Positions 1 to 12,600 of a stretch of 64,000 bases of DNA are shown in pieces. A program made the position numbers and the translations under genes. The DNA comes from Colius striatus (lineage: Eukaryota > Chordata > Aves > Coliiformes > Coliidae), in the NCBI RefSeq assembly GCF_028858725.1, contig NC_084763.1:186001-250000 (forward strand), in the 5' to 3' direction. Positions within the stretch are counted from its first letter, which is position 1; the number at the start of each line of letters is the position of its first letter. The notes under the pieces were generated by a model, which was given only the letters and a program-made list of their open reading frames with translations, searched no databases and was not told the DNA's origin.

Positions 1-105
1 CCCGTCGTCTTCTTCCTCCTCCTTCGGCGGCTGCCCATCGCGCTCGGCCGGCGCCCGCCCCTCGCCCTGCGCCTCCACCGGCACCACGGTGAAGCTGGTC
101 GGCAT
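1..105 (-). CDS. SLC12A7: K-Cl cotransporter N-terminus, SLC12A7 (KCC4)-like, first coding exon (partial)
   Basis: Reading the minus strand from the ATG at 105 gives 35 uninterrupted codons that run off the left edge. The protein begins MPTSFTVVPVE and ends in an acidic run (KEEEEDDG). K-Cl cotransporters (SLC12A4/5/6/7) share a short N-terminal FTV motif, and the form MPTxFTVVPVEA is what I recall for SLC12A7; SLC12A4 and SLC12A6 begin MPHFTV. These are 12-helix plasma-membrane proteins that export K+ with Cl- to control cell volume. Only the cytosolic tail is visible, with no membrane segment. The ATG is the first in this frame below a CpG island, which fits a first exon. The rest of the gene lies outside the window. 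The family call is fairly firm; the paralogue rests on about a dozen residues. Confidence 0.65.
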   Translation of the reverse strand, partial: MPTSFTVVPVEAQGEGRAPAERDGQPPKEEEEDDG

Positions 106-400
106 GGCGCGGCCGGCGCGTGCCTGTGGCGCCTCCTCCGCGGGCAGCGGCAGGAGCGCGGCGCCGCTACCCCTCACGTGAGGCCGCTTCCTCGTGCGGC
201 GCGGGGGCGCGGGCGCGGCGCCGGGCCGAGGCGGGGCGGGGAGGAGGCGGGAGGCGGGCCCGCCGCCGGCCTGGGACGGGACTACCTTGCCCGCCTCTGA
301 TTCACAGCCAAGCGACTTCGCGGCTCGGCGGCGGGGGCGGTGGGAGGCGGAGGAGCGTTTGCCGAGAGTGGGACAAGTGTCGGCGAGGGAAGAGTGTGTG
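106..400 (-). promoter_or_regulatory. CpG-island promoter of the K-Cl cotransporter gene
   Basis: Very GC- and CpG-rich DNA lies directly upstream of the minus-strand ATG at 105 and fades out near 400. It contains GC boxes (GGGGCGGG at about 231-240) and a perfect TCACGTGA E-box at 174-181. There is no TATA box at a suitable distance. The composition and position fit a broad housekeeping-type promoter together with the 5' UTR. The transcription start cannot be fixed from sequence alone. Open frames on the plus strand here are products of the GC bias. Confidence 0.7.
172..183. promoter_or_regulatory. 12-bp palindromic E-box (CCTCACGTGAGG)
   Basis: A perfect 12-bp palindrome centred on CACGTG lies about 70 bp upstream of the cotransporter ATG. 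TCACGTGA is the preferred core of USF and MiT/TFE (TFEB, MITF) basic helix-loop-helix factors. Binding is an inference from the motif and the promoter position. Confidence 0.5.
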
Positions 401-524
401 TCATCGGGTTCCAGACGTGGCTGTCGGGCACAAAAAACGCCCACAGAATCAGAACGGTTTGGGGTGGAAAAGCTTATCTCGTTCCACCCTCCTGCCACGG
501 ACAGGGGCACCTTTTAGGAGCCCA

Positions 525-765
525 GGCTGCTCCCAACCCCGTCCAACCTGCCCTTGGACACTGCCAGGGATGGGGCAGCCACAGCCTCTCTGGGCAGCCT
601 GTGCCAGGGCCTCACCCACCCTCACAGGGAAGAACTTCTTCCTAATATCTAAATCTCCTTTCAGTTTGAATCTGTTACCCCTTGTCCCGTTCCCACAAGC
701 CCTTGTAAAAAGTCCCTCTCCAGCTTTCCTGTCAGCCCCCTTTAGCTTGCTTCAATGCTTTCTCA
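525..765 (-). repeat. CR1 LINE 3'-end fragment (minus orientation)
   Basis: The plus strand shows the reversed CR1 tail: a segment reading 'gggcagcctgtgccagggcc', then 'aagaacttcttcctaatatc', 'ccccttgtcc' and 'aaaaagtccctctccagctt'. This is the C-terminal end of the CR1 reverse-transcriptase ORF in reverse complement. It is heavily truncated at the 5' end and has no coding capacity. The start and end are approximate. Confidence 0.85.
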
Positions 766-3700
766 GACTTTGCCGTGCAGGTGTCTGTGCAGCACTGGGA
801 CCACCACGCTCCTCAGACCCCAGCAGGCAGAGACTGTCTTCCAAAGGAAACTAGAGCCAGACTGTAAGGCCCTGATCTTACAGGTCTCTAAAGGGATGTC
901 AGCATCCAGAAGGCACAAGCAGGAGCTTTGAGAGTCATATTTTATGTAAATGGCGGACAAAGTCTACTCTGTGCCTTGGGACTACTGGGAGGTAGTTCCC
1001 AGAAATCTGCTCTCCTACATAGCAGCCATGGGTTGCAGGGAACGGTTGATGGCCCTGTGATTCAGCATGTAAGCTCTGGCCTGAAGTGAAGCAGGTTCAA
1101 TGAATCAGTGGATGGGGAGCGTATCAAATTAAATATTAATGACATAGCATTAGTAATGAGCTGTAGCTCTCAGTTACCTCAGACTTCCTTCCCTGAGGAT
1201 CATCTCCACTCCAAAAGGAGAGAAAAGACACTTGGAAGGAAAGGGAGGTTTTCTTGACTCTTGCTATTCTAACTTCCCAGCAAAGTGCTAGAATAGAGCA
1301 GAAAAATTCTATTCATGTCAGTCTGTATCTGTGTCTTTTGGAAAGAGACTCTGATAGGTTTGTGGGTCCCATACTTCAGTGAGGTAGTCTTGTCCTACAG
1401 CGTCTCCTTTCAAAGAAGGGGGCAGCGAAGTGGTAGAGGTGGGAGGGCAGCAACAAAAGGAAAGGGAGAGAGGGAGAGAGGGAGAGAGGCATTGTAACAT
1501 TGTGACATCTGGAATGGGCTTCCAGTTCCATCCCCATTCAAACCATGGCATGATCACAGTAATGAGAACAGTGGCTGCGTGAAAAGGGAGTTTTTCTGTG
1601 CTGAGGATGCATCTCTTTATCCTCTCTCCATCTTTATTTCCAAGCTTAAGAAAGTGGCTGGAATTGTGGTTTTGCTAGTGGTAACAGACATCCAGTCTGT
1701 CTGCAGAGGCAAGGATATTTTGGGGAACTAGTACCAGCAGAATTTGCTCTTAACAAAACCGAAAAATAGAAGGGAACCAGAGACTGTGGAGTATTATCTA
1801 TTGCCTTTGTCCTGTACATCTGCTCTATTCCTTCCACTTCCGCCTCTCCTTATCACTGTTGCGTGGTTTGGGGACATCATGAGATGTGGCTTGCCATGCC
1901 ATATAGGAAACACTGAAGAAATATTAATGGCAACAGGTCCCATCTTTTGTGGTGATAAAACAGAATGAGAGCCAAGCCTGTGTTCTGGTGCATATTACAG
2001 TGCTGATGTCTTAGAGTTCTACAAGCTCTAATTTCTGTTCATTTTTGTTCGGTATCACTTGCAGAATTAACTTTCCCATTCTTCTTTCTGTGCTTTAGCA
2101 ATATATCACTAAGCAAGCACAGGGTCTTACCAGCCTATCTCTTTGCATTTTTCCTATTACTGTACTTTTATTCTGTAGGTAGCTTTTCCCCTTAAGTGTC
2201 TTGGAATTTGTGCTCTCTGCTACAGCTCTGTGAAACTGCTAACAGCTGTTGACTCATGCTCAGCCTGCACGGAGGACAGTAAAGTTCCTACACCCATTAA
2301 TGTGCAAAGGTGAAATTTGTTGGCTTTGTTTCATTTTCAGAAACGAAAGGCAAAAAGCTCCGGTTTTGTGTCTTTTAGTTTGTTTGGCATGCTGCTTTGA
2401 CATGTTTGCAAGCAGCTACACTGTTTCGGAGACAATGCCAAAATTCCTAACGGAAAGTTGGTTTTCTTTGGCCTCTGCCTTAAATGTCGATTCACACACA
2501 TGGACTTGTTCTTTCAAAAGGCAGTAGTTCAATTCATTACAGAACTAGGGCGACTTTGCTCCTTGTCCGCTTGATGTAGTATTTCAGGTATACCTTGAGC
2601 TGAGGGACTGATGTGGAAAATGCCCTAAAACTACAGGGATCCACTCTTAGAATATGCACCGTTGACTCTTCGGACTGCACACTACGTGCCAGCTGAAGCT
2701 AGTGTTGTTAGCTACAGAATTGGTGAAACAAACTTACTCTTCCTGACTAAAGAACCTGTAGGATGAAGGTCGGAACACGAGCGTGGCTGCTCAGTACACT
2801 AGTGTACCTTTTGCATGCACCTGCTGCTCTTTGTCATTGCTAAACCACTGGCCTGGAGGAGGGAAAACTTCACTCCTCAAGGAAGGATTTAAAGCTGTTG
2901 TGCCTTGTGAACTCATTGTCTGCCAAAATGAGTAGCCTCTCTGCCCTTGCAATGTCATCTGTAAGCAGAGGCACAGATACTGACTTGCAACATGAGCACT
3001 GCAGGTTAATCATTGCCATGGTTTAAATGAATCGTGAAACAAGTTTCATAACGCCCAAGAAGTGAGGAGAATATAGAAGTATACAAGAAAAATGTAAAGA
3101 CTTCTTTAAAGAACAATAACATGTCAAACAAACGGCAGGTAAAACATGGAGATGATACAATAGAAGTTAATATTACCTTTGCTTTAATACTGCTTTGCTT
3201 TACTGGGGTTTATTATTCTGGTGACATAGAGGACGTGGCAGGAAAATGCCCCCTGCATAATCCTGCTGCGTAGCTTTTCTTCTGTCTCTGTCAGCTGAAG
3301 GCTGGGAGTCTCTCCGGCCCAGTGAGAAGCCCTTATCACTGAGCAGCAGTGCTGTCTGCCTCCCGCAGGGGAGCACTCTCTGTGCTGACAGTGCTGTGGC
3401 CTCAGCAGAATGCACAGGGAGCAGTTTCTTGCATTCTCCTTAGGGATTTTGTTTTGGCATATGGGAATAGCAGAGTTGAACCCCCTCAGGTAAGAAATGT
3501 TTAGAACCTACCTGGAAGAGTACTCTAAATTATGCTTAAATGTAGGCACTACGTCTGTTTTGAATTAACTGTTGTTCTTCAGTACACCTGCTGGATAAGG
3601 CCTCTCAGAGGACGTGGCCACAATTTGGTGTTTCTCTGCTATGTCTGAATGACAGCAAACCTAAGCAAACAGAATCTCTTCATGTGTGCAGGTGCTCAAA

Positions 3701-5734
3701 TACCAGCATTAAAGACATTTTGCAAACTGAAAATCAGGTAACGATTGAATTAAGGAAGGCACTTCCAGTGTTGGTAACGGAGTATGTCTTCCCTATTGCC
3801 ATCTTGGACACAGGCAGCTGAATCCCTCGTGTTATGTTAATAACACCAAGTAACGTGGCCTTAATGTTTTCACTGTTGTTTACAATTGGTTCAAAAAAGT
3901 AAAATATCAAGGATTCATAAATTATGCCTGTTTACTTTAAAAATAATCAAGGACTGATCTTAGCTTAACCTGATCTTGTCACTTGTCCATCACTATCGAC
4001 TGAGGATGCTTTACTTATACAGAGACCTCACAGGTGTGCCTAGGAGTGACACAGTAAATCTATCCACTTTACATCTTCTATAGATGATAATGATTAGCGG
4101 ATATAAAAATTACATATAAATTGCTTTCAAAATGCCAAGATAAAAAAATCCCAGCTGTTATAGTTTATCTTTCTTCCTTTTAATTTTCCCAGAGCTTCTC
4201 TGCTAACATGTGTGATAAGGGTCGACTTGAAAACAAACGCAACTGCAAGTATCTGCTTGCTTGTAAGGAAATTCTGCTAGGATCACCTTTTTGTATTCCA
4301 ACTAGAAGCAGAGTTTTGTCTCTATGGTTACAAAGTGCCCAATTACTTCTCAATGAAGAGAGCACATCTCAGTTTGGGACAGCTCACCAGCTTAATGAGC
4401 CTCCAAACTGATAGAAGACTGATAATCAAAAGAACGACTTTCTGTAACCTATTGCAATGGCTCCACTGGATTACTGACAAAAATTACAATACATCTTTGC
4501 ATGCTGAAATACTAATTCACATTGTTTTACTCCCTTTCTATTATTGTGTTCGAGTAAATCAATGTAAATACTCACACCTGTATTAGAATGTACTGTGCAA
4601 GCCACCAATGTCACACTAGTTGAGAACTTACAGTCTCTGTGGATTGTTGCTTTTTTTCCATCGTGATTCAGTGTCTCCCTGTTGTTCTGCATTGTCATCC
4701 AGTGGGACAGTGGCTACCAGAATAGCCTGAAGGAAGTGAAATGATTAAACAGCACCTTTCCAACCAAGAACCAAGTAGAATTTCTCAGCCAGGTTTGAAG
4801 CAGGGACACAACTGGTGCTGAAATGACACCTCTGAGCGATCAAAGAGCACAGAAACCAAAGCCAAGTTTTAGAAGAGATTTTTTAGAATTTTTCTTCCCC
4901 GAAGTTAATTGTAATTCAGTGCCAAACATGGCCGTGTGGGACTGCAGGAAAACAGGCTACCTTGTGCAACCATGTTCTTCTCATTTTTTTTTTTTTATCT
5001 CTTTCATGTAGCGAGGTAGAAAGCAACTACTATTTTGGCTATTCCTTCATGGGAATCAGTGTTCTCCATTATTCCTGAGTGTGCTACAATGAAACTAATG
5101 AATCATTTTTGTCTCTTTACTTGTGCCTTTACTTTATGATTACATGCCTGGTCACCTTCTAGTCAACGTCAGCCCTGCTCTGAAGTGCAAGTACTTTTTT
5201 CAGGCAGATAGTTCCAATTAAGATCTGGTTTGCTACGTATCTTCACCCTCCAGAAAATCCCAAAAAGAAAATCCATTATTGGCATCTGAGGAACTAAAAG
5301 GTCAGGTCTGCAGCTATCCCACAGGAACTCTGCAATCTCAGATCATTTCTTTGAGTCAGCTTGTGCTCCATCTGAACATGAGATTGCTGTAATTTGCTAT
5401 TCTTCATGTCTGCGGCTTTGGCTGTTGGGGATGCATTTCTTTGCATTTTAAGAGCGGCAGGAGGGAGCAGTAGAAATCATTTAAAATGTCTGATTTTTCA
5501 GACCATTTTTGCTTTTTGAGTCATCTACTATGTTGGCAAAATTTTCACCACTGCCACCCTCCATAACATTTGTCATCCTGTATTTATTAAATCCAATCCC
5601 CACAGGGACTTCAGGTGACATCAGTCCTCGTGTCCCTCCCAACCCACACTCACCTGCATCTCACCTGCCCGTACCACTCTTCTTTGCAGTCACCGTTGCA
5701 GCTGAAGAGTAGGCAAACAACAACCAAGGGACAA
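766..5734. other. intergenic DNA between the cotransporter promoter and the NFX1 3' end
   Basis: About 5 kb of AT-leaning sequence with no long or family-like reading frame on either strand. It holds a purine-rich short tandem repeat near 1,464-1,489 and a poly(T) run near 4,985. I see no exon, RNA gene or recognisable mobile element in it. Confidence 0.6.
1464..1489 (+). repeat. short (GGGAGAGA)n purine microsatellite
   Basis: About three perfect copies of an 8-bp GGGAGAGA unit are flanked by further purine-rich sequence. It is an ordinary simple repeat. Confidence 0.85.
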
Positions 5735-8700
5735 GGAGTTAAAATCATCCATTTTATTGCCAAGTAGCATTTAGGCTAACATAGTAAAGAGTTTTTCAGA
5801 TAACCAAAATGTATAGTTCTATTCAGATAATCATCTCTCTTGCATTTCTGAATGCCGAGAAGGTAGCAGATAACCCATACTCCCTTGTTTCCTGGGGAGT
5901 CCTGCTTTACTTGCTTCACTCCACATACAGCATTCACTTAAAAATCACTTTAAATCCAGGAAATCACACCTCGTATTTCAAAATCCGAGGAAAAGGACTC
6001 CCAAAACCTTTATTGTTTCTCTGTGACATCTCAGTCTTCCAACTTTGGAATAACAAGGCAAAGCCTGCAAATGATTCCAAATCACTCAGCTTTATAAAAG
6101 AAAGTAACTTTATACCAGTAACTTGAAAAAATGAAGTAAAATATAAAACTTTCAGCAAACAAGTGTTTTAGAACAATTTTACTTTGCTCATTTTATTGTG
6201 CAGCAGATACTGTACGAAACTGTCACAGAAGCAGTGGTGCTGAAGTCCACTTACGCATCTGACACAATTTCAGGTTGAACCCAAGCACTGAATATTCAGA
6301 GCACTTTAAACATGATGAACAATGTAATAGGATAGGTAACAGCACAGCCCAAATGCCAAAGCAGCTGCCTATTTTATACACAATTTTAAAGCACTTCATG
6401 AAGAAGTTGCACGAATTCCAATTGACATCACATACTTTATTTCAAAAGATGCTTATTGCAGAGCACTTTCTTCAAATAAATTTACAAGAAACAATATTAT
6501 TCTCAGGGCTGTGGAAGATGACAAGCAGATTGAAGCTCACGTCTTGGTGCCAGTGATGTCAATAGGAGGCATGCGACTGACTTCACTGATGCAAAGATTC
6601 CTTTTATCCACTCATTTTCCTATCAATTAAAAAGTGTAAAGGCCAGCTTAAAGTTACAAAATAGCTATTTGAAAAATACTTCTGTGAGGCACACGTGCAA
6701 TATGCAGATGAGTTACCACAGATATCAAAGCTACAGCCGTTAGTGCTACTCCACATAAAAGTCACAGGTCCACTGCAGCAAAAGCAAACCAGAACAAGAG
6801 AAGAGCACCACTGTTACACTGTGCTGAATCCTTAAGGCTATGAGACCGGGAGCTGGGAAAACAGACATCGATACTTCCTTTTTGGCATTACTTTCCTGGG
6901 CAGATACACGGGATTGTGTTTTTAATCAACTTATTAAAATGCACTTCAAAATAAACGCCTCCAAACGTCTGACAGGCTTCATGACCACAGCTCTGCTCCA
7001 ACAGCTGTGATTTTAGAGATGGGTAACACACAGACCTACAGAAATGTTTTAACATTCATTAGTTAAGGGGTTTAGTGATGCAAATTATGAATTCTCACTA
7101 TAAACACATGTAGTAGTAATTGCTGGTCTTATCTTGAGCAGATGAAGATTCCTTGGGTTTTTCTTATGAAAAGCAGTGCCACAGTAGTGGACTGCTGAAG
7201 TGCATCTCGCCAAGCTTCATGTTTTATGTCGAAGCTGTAATCTGATCAAAACTCCGAAGAGCAGAGCTAAAATGTAACTCTGGCAGAACCTTTTGAGTTT
7301 TAAGTTTCACATTGGAGGCACAAATGTGAAACTGTGTGAAGAGTTCATCAGCTTCAGCTTTATTCCATGTATCATTACCTAAATGGCTTCGGTTTTCTGC
7401 CACGTAAGGTCCGGCTGAAGCATCCCAACTGCAGGAGGAGCTGCCCTGTGTGTGCGCTGGCAGTGTGCCTGCGTCTGCCCCAGAGCCCACCTCTCTGCTC
7501 TGCCTTCTCCCTAAAAGGAGCCACTGGCCTGAAACCAGTGCTATGGAAATGTGGCTCTGGTTTCAAAACCAGAATTAGCCTCCATCTAGCCACATGAGGC
7601 TTTCCTGCAAGCACTAGAAGAAATGCACTCCTCGTCACATTGGGGCTGAAGAAAAACACTCCTGGCAAACCTGCCAAGCAAATTACTTCTTCAGCTGACC
7701 TTAGCAAAGCAGCACACCTTGTAGATTCAAATATTCATCTGCTTAGGAATGAAGGGCAATTTAAGTGAAGTTAATTTATTTCTGTGAACAGAAATGAAAA
7801 ATATTAGACAAAAAAGGTAAAACCAATTTAAACCAATACATGCAAATTAGAAACCTGAACACTTTTGTGGGTTCAGAATCCTTCTGGTAACTGTTTTACC
7901 TGAAGCATATGCATTGCAAACATTCAGAAACATTTAAGACCGCATTTTTTTTAGTGTGAAATAATAAGCTCCAACAAAAATAGGCAGTAACAGCATGCAT
8001 TTTAATGTTCAAAACATTCTGGGGCACAGATATGGTTTGTGAGTTTGCTGCTCATTCTTTCATGTTTCACAAGCTGTTCAAGATAAAATGTGGCCACAGA
8101 ACGCTTCACAGTTAAGGCTCAGGGTCATGTGATAACTAAGTGAAGGTAAGCACGGGTAACTGCATTCCATTTCCTTGGCAATAAATCTCATGCTACACCG
8201 TAGTGTGAAAAGAAATTTTTCTTTTCAGTGTAGTCTGAAAAGAAACTGACAACAGATGGCAAGTCTTCTGCCAGGTCTGTATCTTTGTTACACTAAGCCC
8301 CTTTCAGCAGCAGCCTCTGATGCTGCCCAGGAGACTCACCTCTAGTGCTGCACATAGCCAGGCACAAGGAACAGGACACAGACTGTGTCAGTGTTAGAGC
8401 CACCACAGGCATTCATTCCAAAATCCATCTCCTTAAGCCAACAGATACTACTCAGATTCAGATCTGATCAGAGCTATGATCTCCCCCTCCCAGAGAGCTC
8501 CTGACCCCCCTTAACTCCTCATCTGGAAACAACTCAGTGTCTACGTGACCACTTTGGTGCCTTTCACTGTTTAAACCCTCGTCCCACTTAGTTTCTCATG
8601 TTCCCACAAAAACAAAGATCTTCCATTGCCCAACAGTTTAGACAGATGGTCTAAAGATTTTACAAAACTCGTTCCAAATTCGTAACACATCTAAACCAAA

Positions 8701-9595
8701 CTTCACTTTCACCTTAAGCTTGCACAGTATAGAAAAAGATTATAAAGCCCCCAACAAAACCATGCAAAAAACCCCCCAGACGACCGTCAAGCTAAACATA
8801 TCTAAATACAAATTAAACCAAACAGAACACCGAAGTAAGATATAAAGTCTGACTTTGTTCAAGGTCTTGAATAACAAAGTTTTAACAATTTTCTTGTTTC
8901 TTTTTGGGAGCGGAGTTTTTTGTTTTGATTGGGGGTTTTCTTGTTTGGTTGGTTTTGTTTTGGGTGGGCTTTTTAAACACAAAAAATCTGAGATAAAGTA
9001 AAATAAGCCTTAATTCCCCACCCTTCCCAAATCCTGCTTCTTCAGATACCAAAGGAAGTCTGTGTGCTCATAATGGGCACTTAAGTGTATACATACATAC
9101 TTAGACTAAATTTCTTACTTCCTTTCACATAGAAGAGTAACTCAAATTCTTAAATTTACCACATTAACACAAAAGTGAACTAATACAATGTGAAAACACT
9201 TTAAGAATATTCTCATCAGTGTTTTTAACCATTGAAGTTGTGTGAGATATGTCAAAACACATCTTTGAAATTTATCATTGTTCTTACTACCCCCAAAAAT
9301 GTATTTGATTACCAGTTCTCTCACTTTAAGGGCAGCAATGGAAATCTACATCATTCTGGCTGCACACGAGATAATAAATTGCACCAAACCCGGGCTTGAA
9401 AAGCTATACTACTGTTAGGTATTATGCAGTTACGTAAACTGTAAAAATGCACAGTTTTGTAAAGCATCACGATCCATCTCGCTTTAGATGTTAAGCCATG
9501 AAGATGAACATCTGACAGATAGCCAAAAAGCCCTCACGCAGTAACTCAGTGCCTTCATCCCTAAGCTTCTACAGCATAACCGTACACCAATCACT
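5735..9595 (-). other. NFX1: NFX1 3' untranslated region
   Basis: This runs from just after the TGA stop at 9,596-9,598 to the best poly(A) site near 5,735, about 3.9 kb with no recognisable coding sequence. Other AATAAA hexamers on the minus strand, near 7,769, 6,429, 6,192 and 6,009, could give shorter transcripts. A G/T-rich stretch on the plus strand (about 8,906-8,975) makes the transcript CA-rich there. The left end is inferred from the poly(A) signal and not from transcript data. Confidence 0.6.
5753..5758 (-). terminator. NFX1: NFX1 poly(A) signal (AATAAA), best candidate
   Basis: A canonical AATAAA lies on the minus strand. About 28 to 41 nt downstream there is a GT-rich element (TGGTTGTTGTTTG, about 5,712-5,725), the expected binding region for cleavage-stimulation factor. 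Cleavage would fall near 5,730-5,740. This is the only hexamer of the five in the 3' UTR with such a strong downstream element, although the one at 6,192-6,197 also has a modest one. Confidence 0.65.
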
Positions 9596-9671
9596 TCAGT
9601 CCTGGACATCAAAGTAGTCAATCACAGGCTCTTCTTTTAACGGTCTGGATAAACCACTGCTGCCACTGCTT
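9596..9671 (-). CDS. NFX1: NFX1 coding exon 24 with stop codon
   Basis: 76 coding nt, residues 1112-1136 plus TGA at 9,596-9,598: [20 protein letters not shown] then DVQD. The final IDYFDVQD is identical to the mammalian C-terminus. The acceptor is TTTCAG|. The 3' UTR continues to the left. Confidence 0.97.
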
Positions 9672-12600
9672 CTGAAATTATGAGAACATTAATTAGATGT
9701 TACTCACACAAAAAACAAGACACAAAAAATTGCAATGAGAAATGACTGTGCCTCGGTGCGCACACGCAGACTGCGCTGGCCAACCACACGCACTCAAGTC
9801 CCTTCTAATGGCATGACCTGAATGCTCCAGAAAGCCTTTCTTAACTGATTTCTGGTAAAAAATCAAGTCCTTTATTACCCTACATCAACGTGTGGCTGAA
9901 CTGATACAATTTGGTTTGGGGTTTTACCAGAAAATACCACTTAGTGGTGTTTCTATTAACAAATGACACTGTGCTACAGGCTGAATGTTCAATGTGCCTT
10001 TTTGAAAGAAAGAGCAAAAGAAACACTGTTGAAGTGAGCTGATGATTAAATCTGCTCACTTTTAATAGCAAGAGTAACCAAAAAAAATACACAGTAATAC
10101 CAAATCCAAACACTGCCAAGATTTTGTCCGTAAGACAGTATGACATCTTCCAGAAGATTCTGTATGGTTAAGCGCTTGTAACAAAATTTCAGTTCTAGTA
10201 ATTGAAAATAAATAACTAGAGCCCTTTTTGAATTTTATTTGCCAGATATCCCCCTTTCATTCATACCACCGAAGACAGGAATCACAAAGAAGTGAGTGCA
10301 AATACAGAGCAACAGCCTTTTTGAATTCCCATTGAGTTACACTGTAGGTAGGGATTTTAGACACACATTTTGCTTTAGATGTTTAGTTCTGACACCATTT
10401 ACATTTCTCAGCATGGCCTGCTTTGTATTCCATTGGCACCTTCAACACTCAATAGCTGCTGCAAAATGAAGCTGTCCCTCTCTGCAAATGGCACTTCACA
10501 GAACACCATTTCCAATGCTCATTTTGAAATAACTCAGGGCAGGGGGGAAGTTCTGAAAGGGAAACCTGAGCAAAGAATAAGCCCTCCATTAAAACAATTT
10601 GTAACAATGAGATGACTACAGGTAACTGAAGCTGGCTGGTCACACAAAGTAAAGACTGTTCTCTTAGACTTAGACACCAAGGAGCCTGATACATCCATCC
10701 CCTCTTCAGTCTTCACTGAGAAAAATGTCAGTTCACCTCTAGGCAACTGTGTAGTCACAGCTACACAAGAAAAAAACACTTACTATGTGTCAAATAAATA
10801 ATTTTATGCCAGTGAGACATTACTCTTTTACACAGAACTGTTCAAGGCAAAAACCATCCCCAAAACTCCAAAACAGCAGTCTTCCCAACTACCTGGTCTT
10901 TATTTTAAAAAAAAGACCAAAATAGCCCATCATATCTGTTACAGTACTATTCCTGTACCATAGAGTCAACCCTACATTTTCTTAGTGTTTCATTTCAGGT
11001 TTATTGCTATTCAATGAAAAACTCAGTGCAGGCTGCAAGCTCCAAAGCTGTGTGTGGGCTGGGAGAACAAAGAAATGGGGACCATAAAGTTGAAGCTCAG
11101 GAATACTCTCCTCAGGTAACTCAGCACAAAAGATATTGTTTTGAAAAAAAAAAAAATCCTTACTTATCTGCTTGTTTATAATGAGGAATAGGAGGTGGAG
11201 GCCTGCTCTGCATTTCTTTATCTAGTACAGAAGTTAAGGTATTGCTTGGACAAATGGACTTCCCTCTAGAGAAATAAAAGAAAGGTTATTTAATTCCATG
11301 AGAAATAACATTCATTAGGAAGTTAGGGCAAGAGAGTCACATTGATAGGCAGCAGTTCTCCTGTCAAGAGTTCATACTTGTATACTTAAACTATTTATTA
11401 AAATATTTAATTGTCCAACCCCGGAGACCAGTAGTGTGCAAAGTCCATTTTCATGACCAAGAACATATCTGGTATTCTAAATATCTCTTGAGGACTGTCT
11501 ATATCAGAGGCAGAAGCTGCTTTACTGGATTTGAGTGTTGGTGCTCAGACTCTGTTTCTACTGACACTATCAGCTGTTAAGAAACCAGTACTTGCATTCC
11601 AGGGCAACACTTATCTGTTCTTTCACAACTTAACAGCAACAGAAGCAAAAACTTAATGGCTTAAGTCAGCATCAAGTGAACACAGTTCTATTGTTTTGGA
11701 AACACGTTGTTAAACGCTGACAGTAAGTCACCTTGCATTTGTTTATGACTTGCACTTAACGCAGTCCTGCTAGGCCCCACGCTCCCAGGGCAACACTACC
11801 TGAAAAAAACCCCTACAAAGACTTTTTCAGAGACAAAAAACAACAACAAAAAAGAAATCCAAATAATTATCAAACACCTTGTATCTCGAACAGGCTGTGG
11901 AGACATCTTAAAATTTCCTCTAAACCCGTAAGCTCCTTCAAAGAGTGAGCTTGCTTTACTTCAACTTACAGTCTTCTGTTGTGGTTTAACTGTAAGACTG
12001 AAAAACTTTCCATTATCAGCATCTTTTCCATTCACAGGTTCTTTTTCATCTTTTCTAGGGGCAAATAAGCTGAACAGTTTTCAAACCCCATCAAGGTCAA
12101 TTCCTTGCCTTTCTTGCACTTTCCTCTAAATCCATGCTACTTCTGGTACACTCCACTGGATTGCTTTCCTATTTCTACATGGAAAGTTTATATTGGATAT
12201 TAGGAAAAACTTCTTCCCTGAGAGAGTTGTCAAGCCCTGGCATAAGCTGCACAGGGCCCTGGTGAAGACTCCATGCCTGGACGGGTCCCAAAGCTGTGGA
12301 GCTGTGGGGCTGTAGGACACGAGTTAGTGGTGGCTGTGGCAGTGCTGGGGAGTGAATGGACTCAAGGAACTTAACGGGCTTTTCCAACCTAAATCATTCC
12401 ATGATTCCATGTCAATCTCTAAATAATGTTTCTTCCTTGCTTATTATATTAATGAATTTTTATATCGACTCCTCCCAGAGCAGAGTCCTCTATTCTCTCT
12501 GTTTACTAGTCATATTAAATTCCTACTTTCAAGGTCATCTTGTTCTTTTCAGTTACATTTCAAATAGCAAAAATGCTGCAAAACGATAGCTTGTGTATTG

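Noticed and set aside
120..854. 244-codon open frame on the plus strand over the left CpG island
   Set aside because: It is low-complexity Arg/Ala/Gly sequence from GC-rich DNA, then runs into an antisense CR1 tail. No domain or homology is visible.
1040..1110. Stretch resembling a tRNA-like SINE head (gctctggcctgaagtgaagcaggttcaa)
   Set aside because: No full A and B box pair with correct spacing, no SINE tail, and no second copy in the window.
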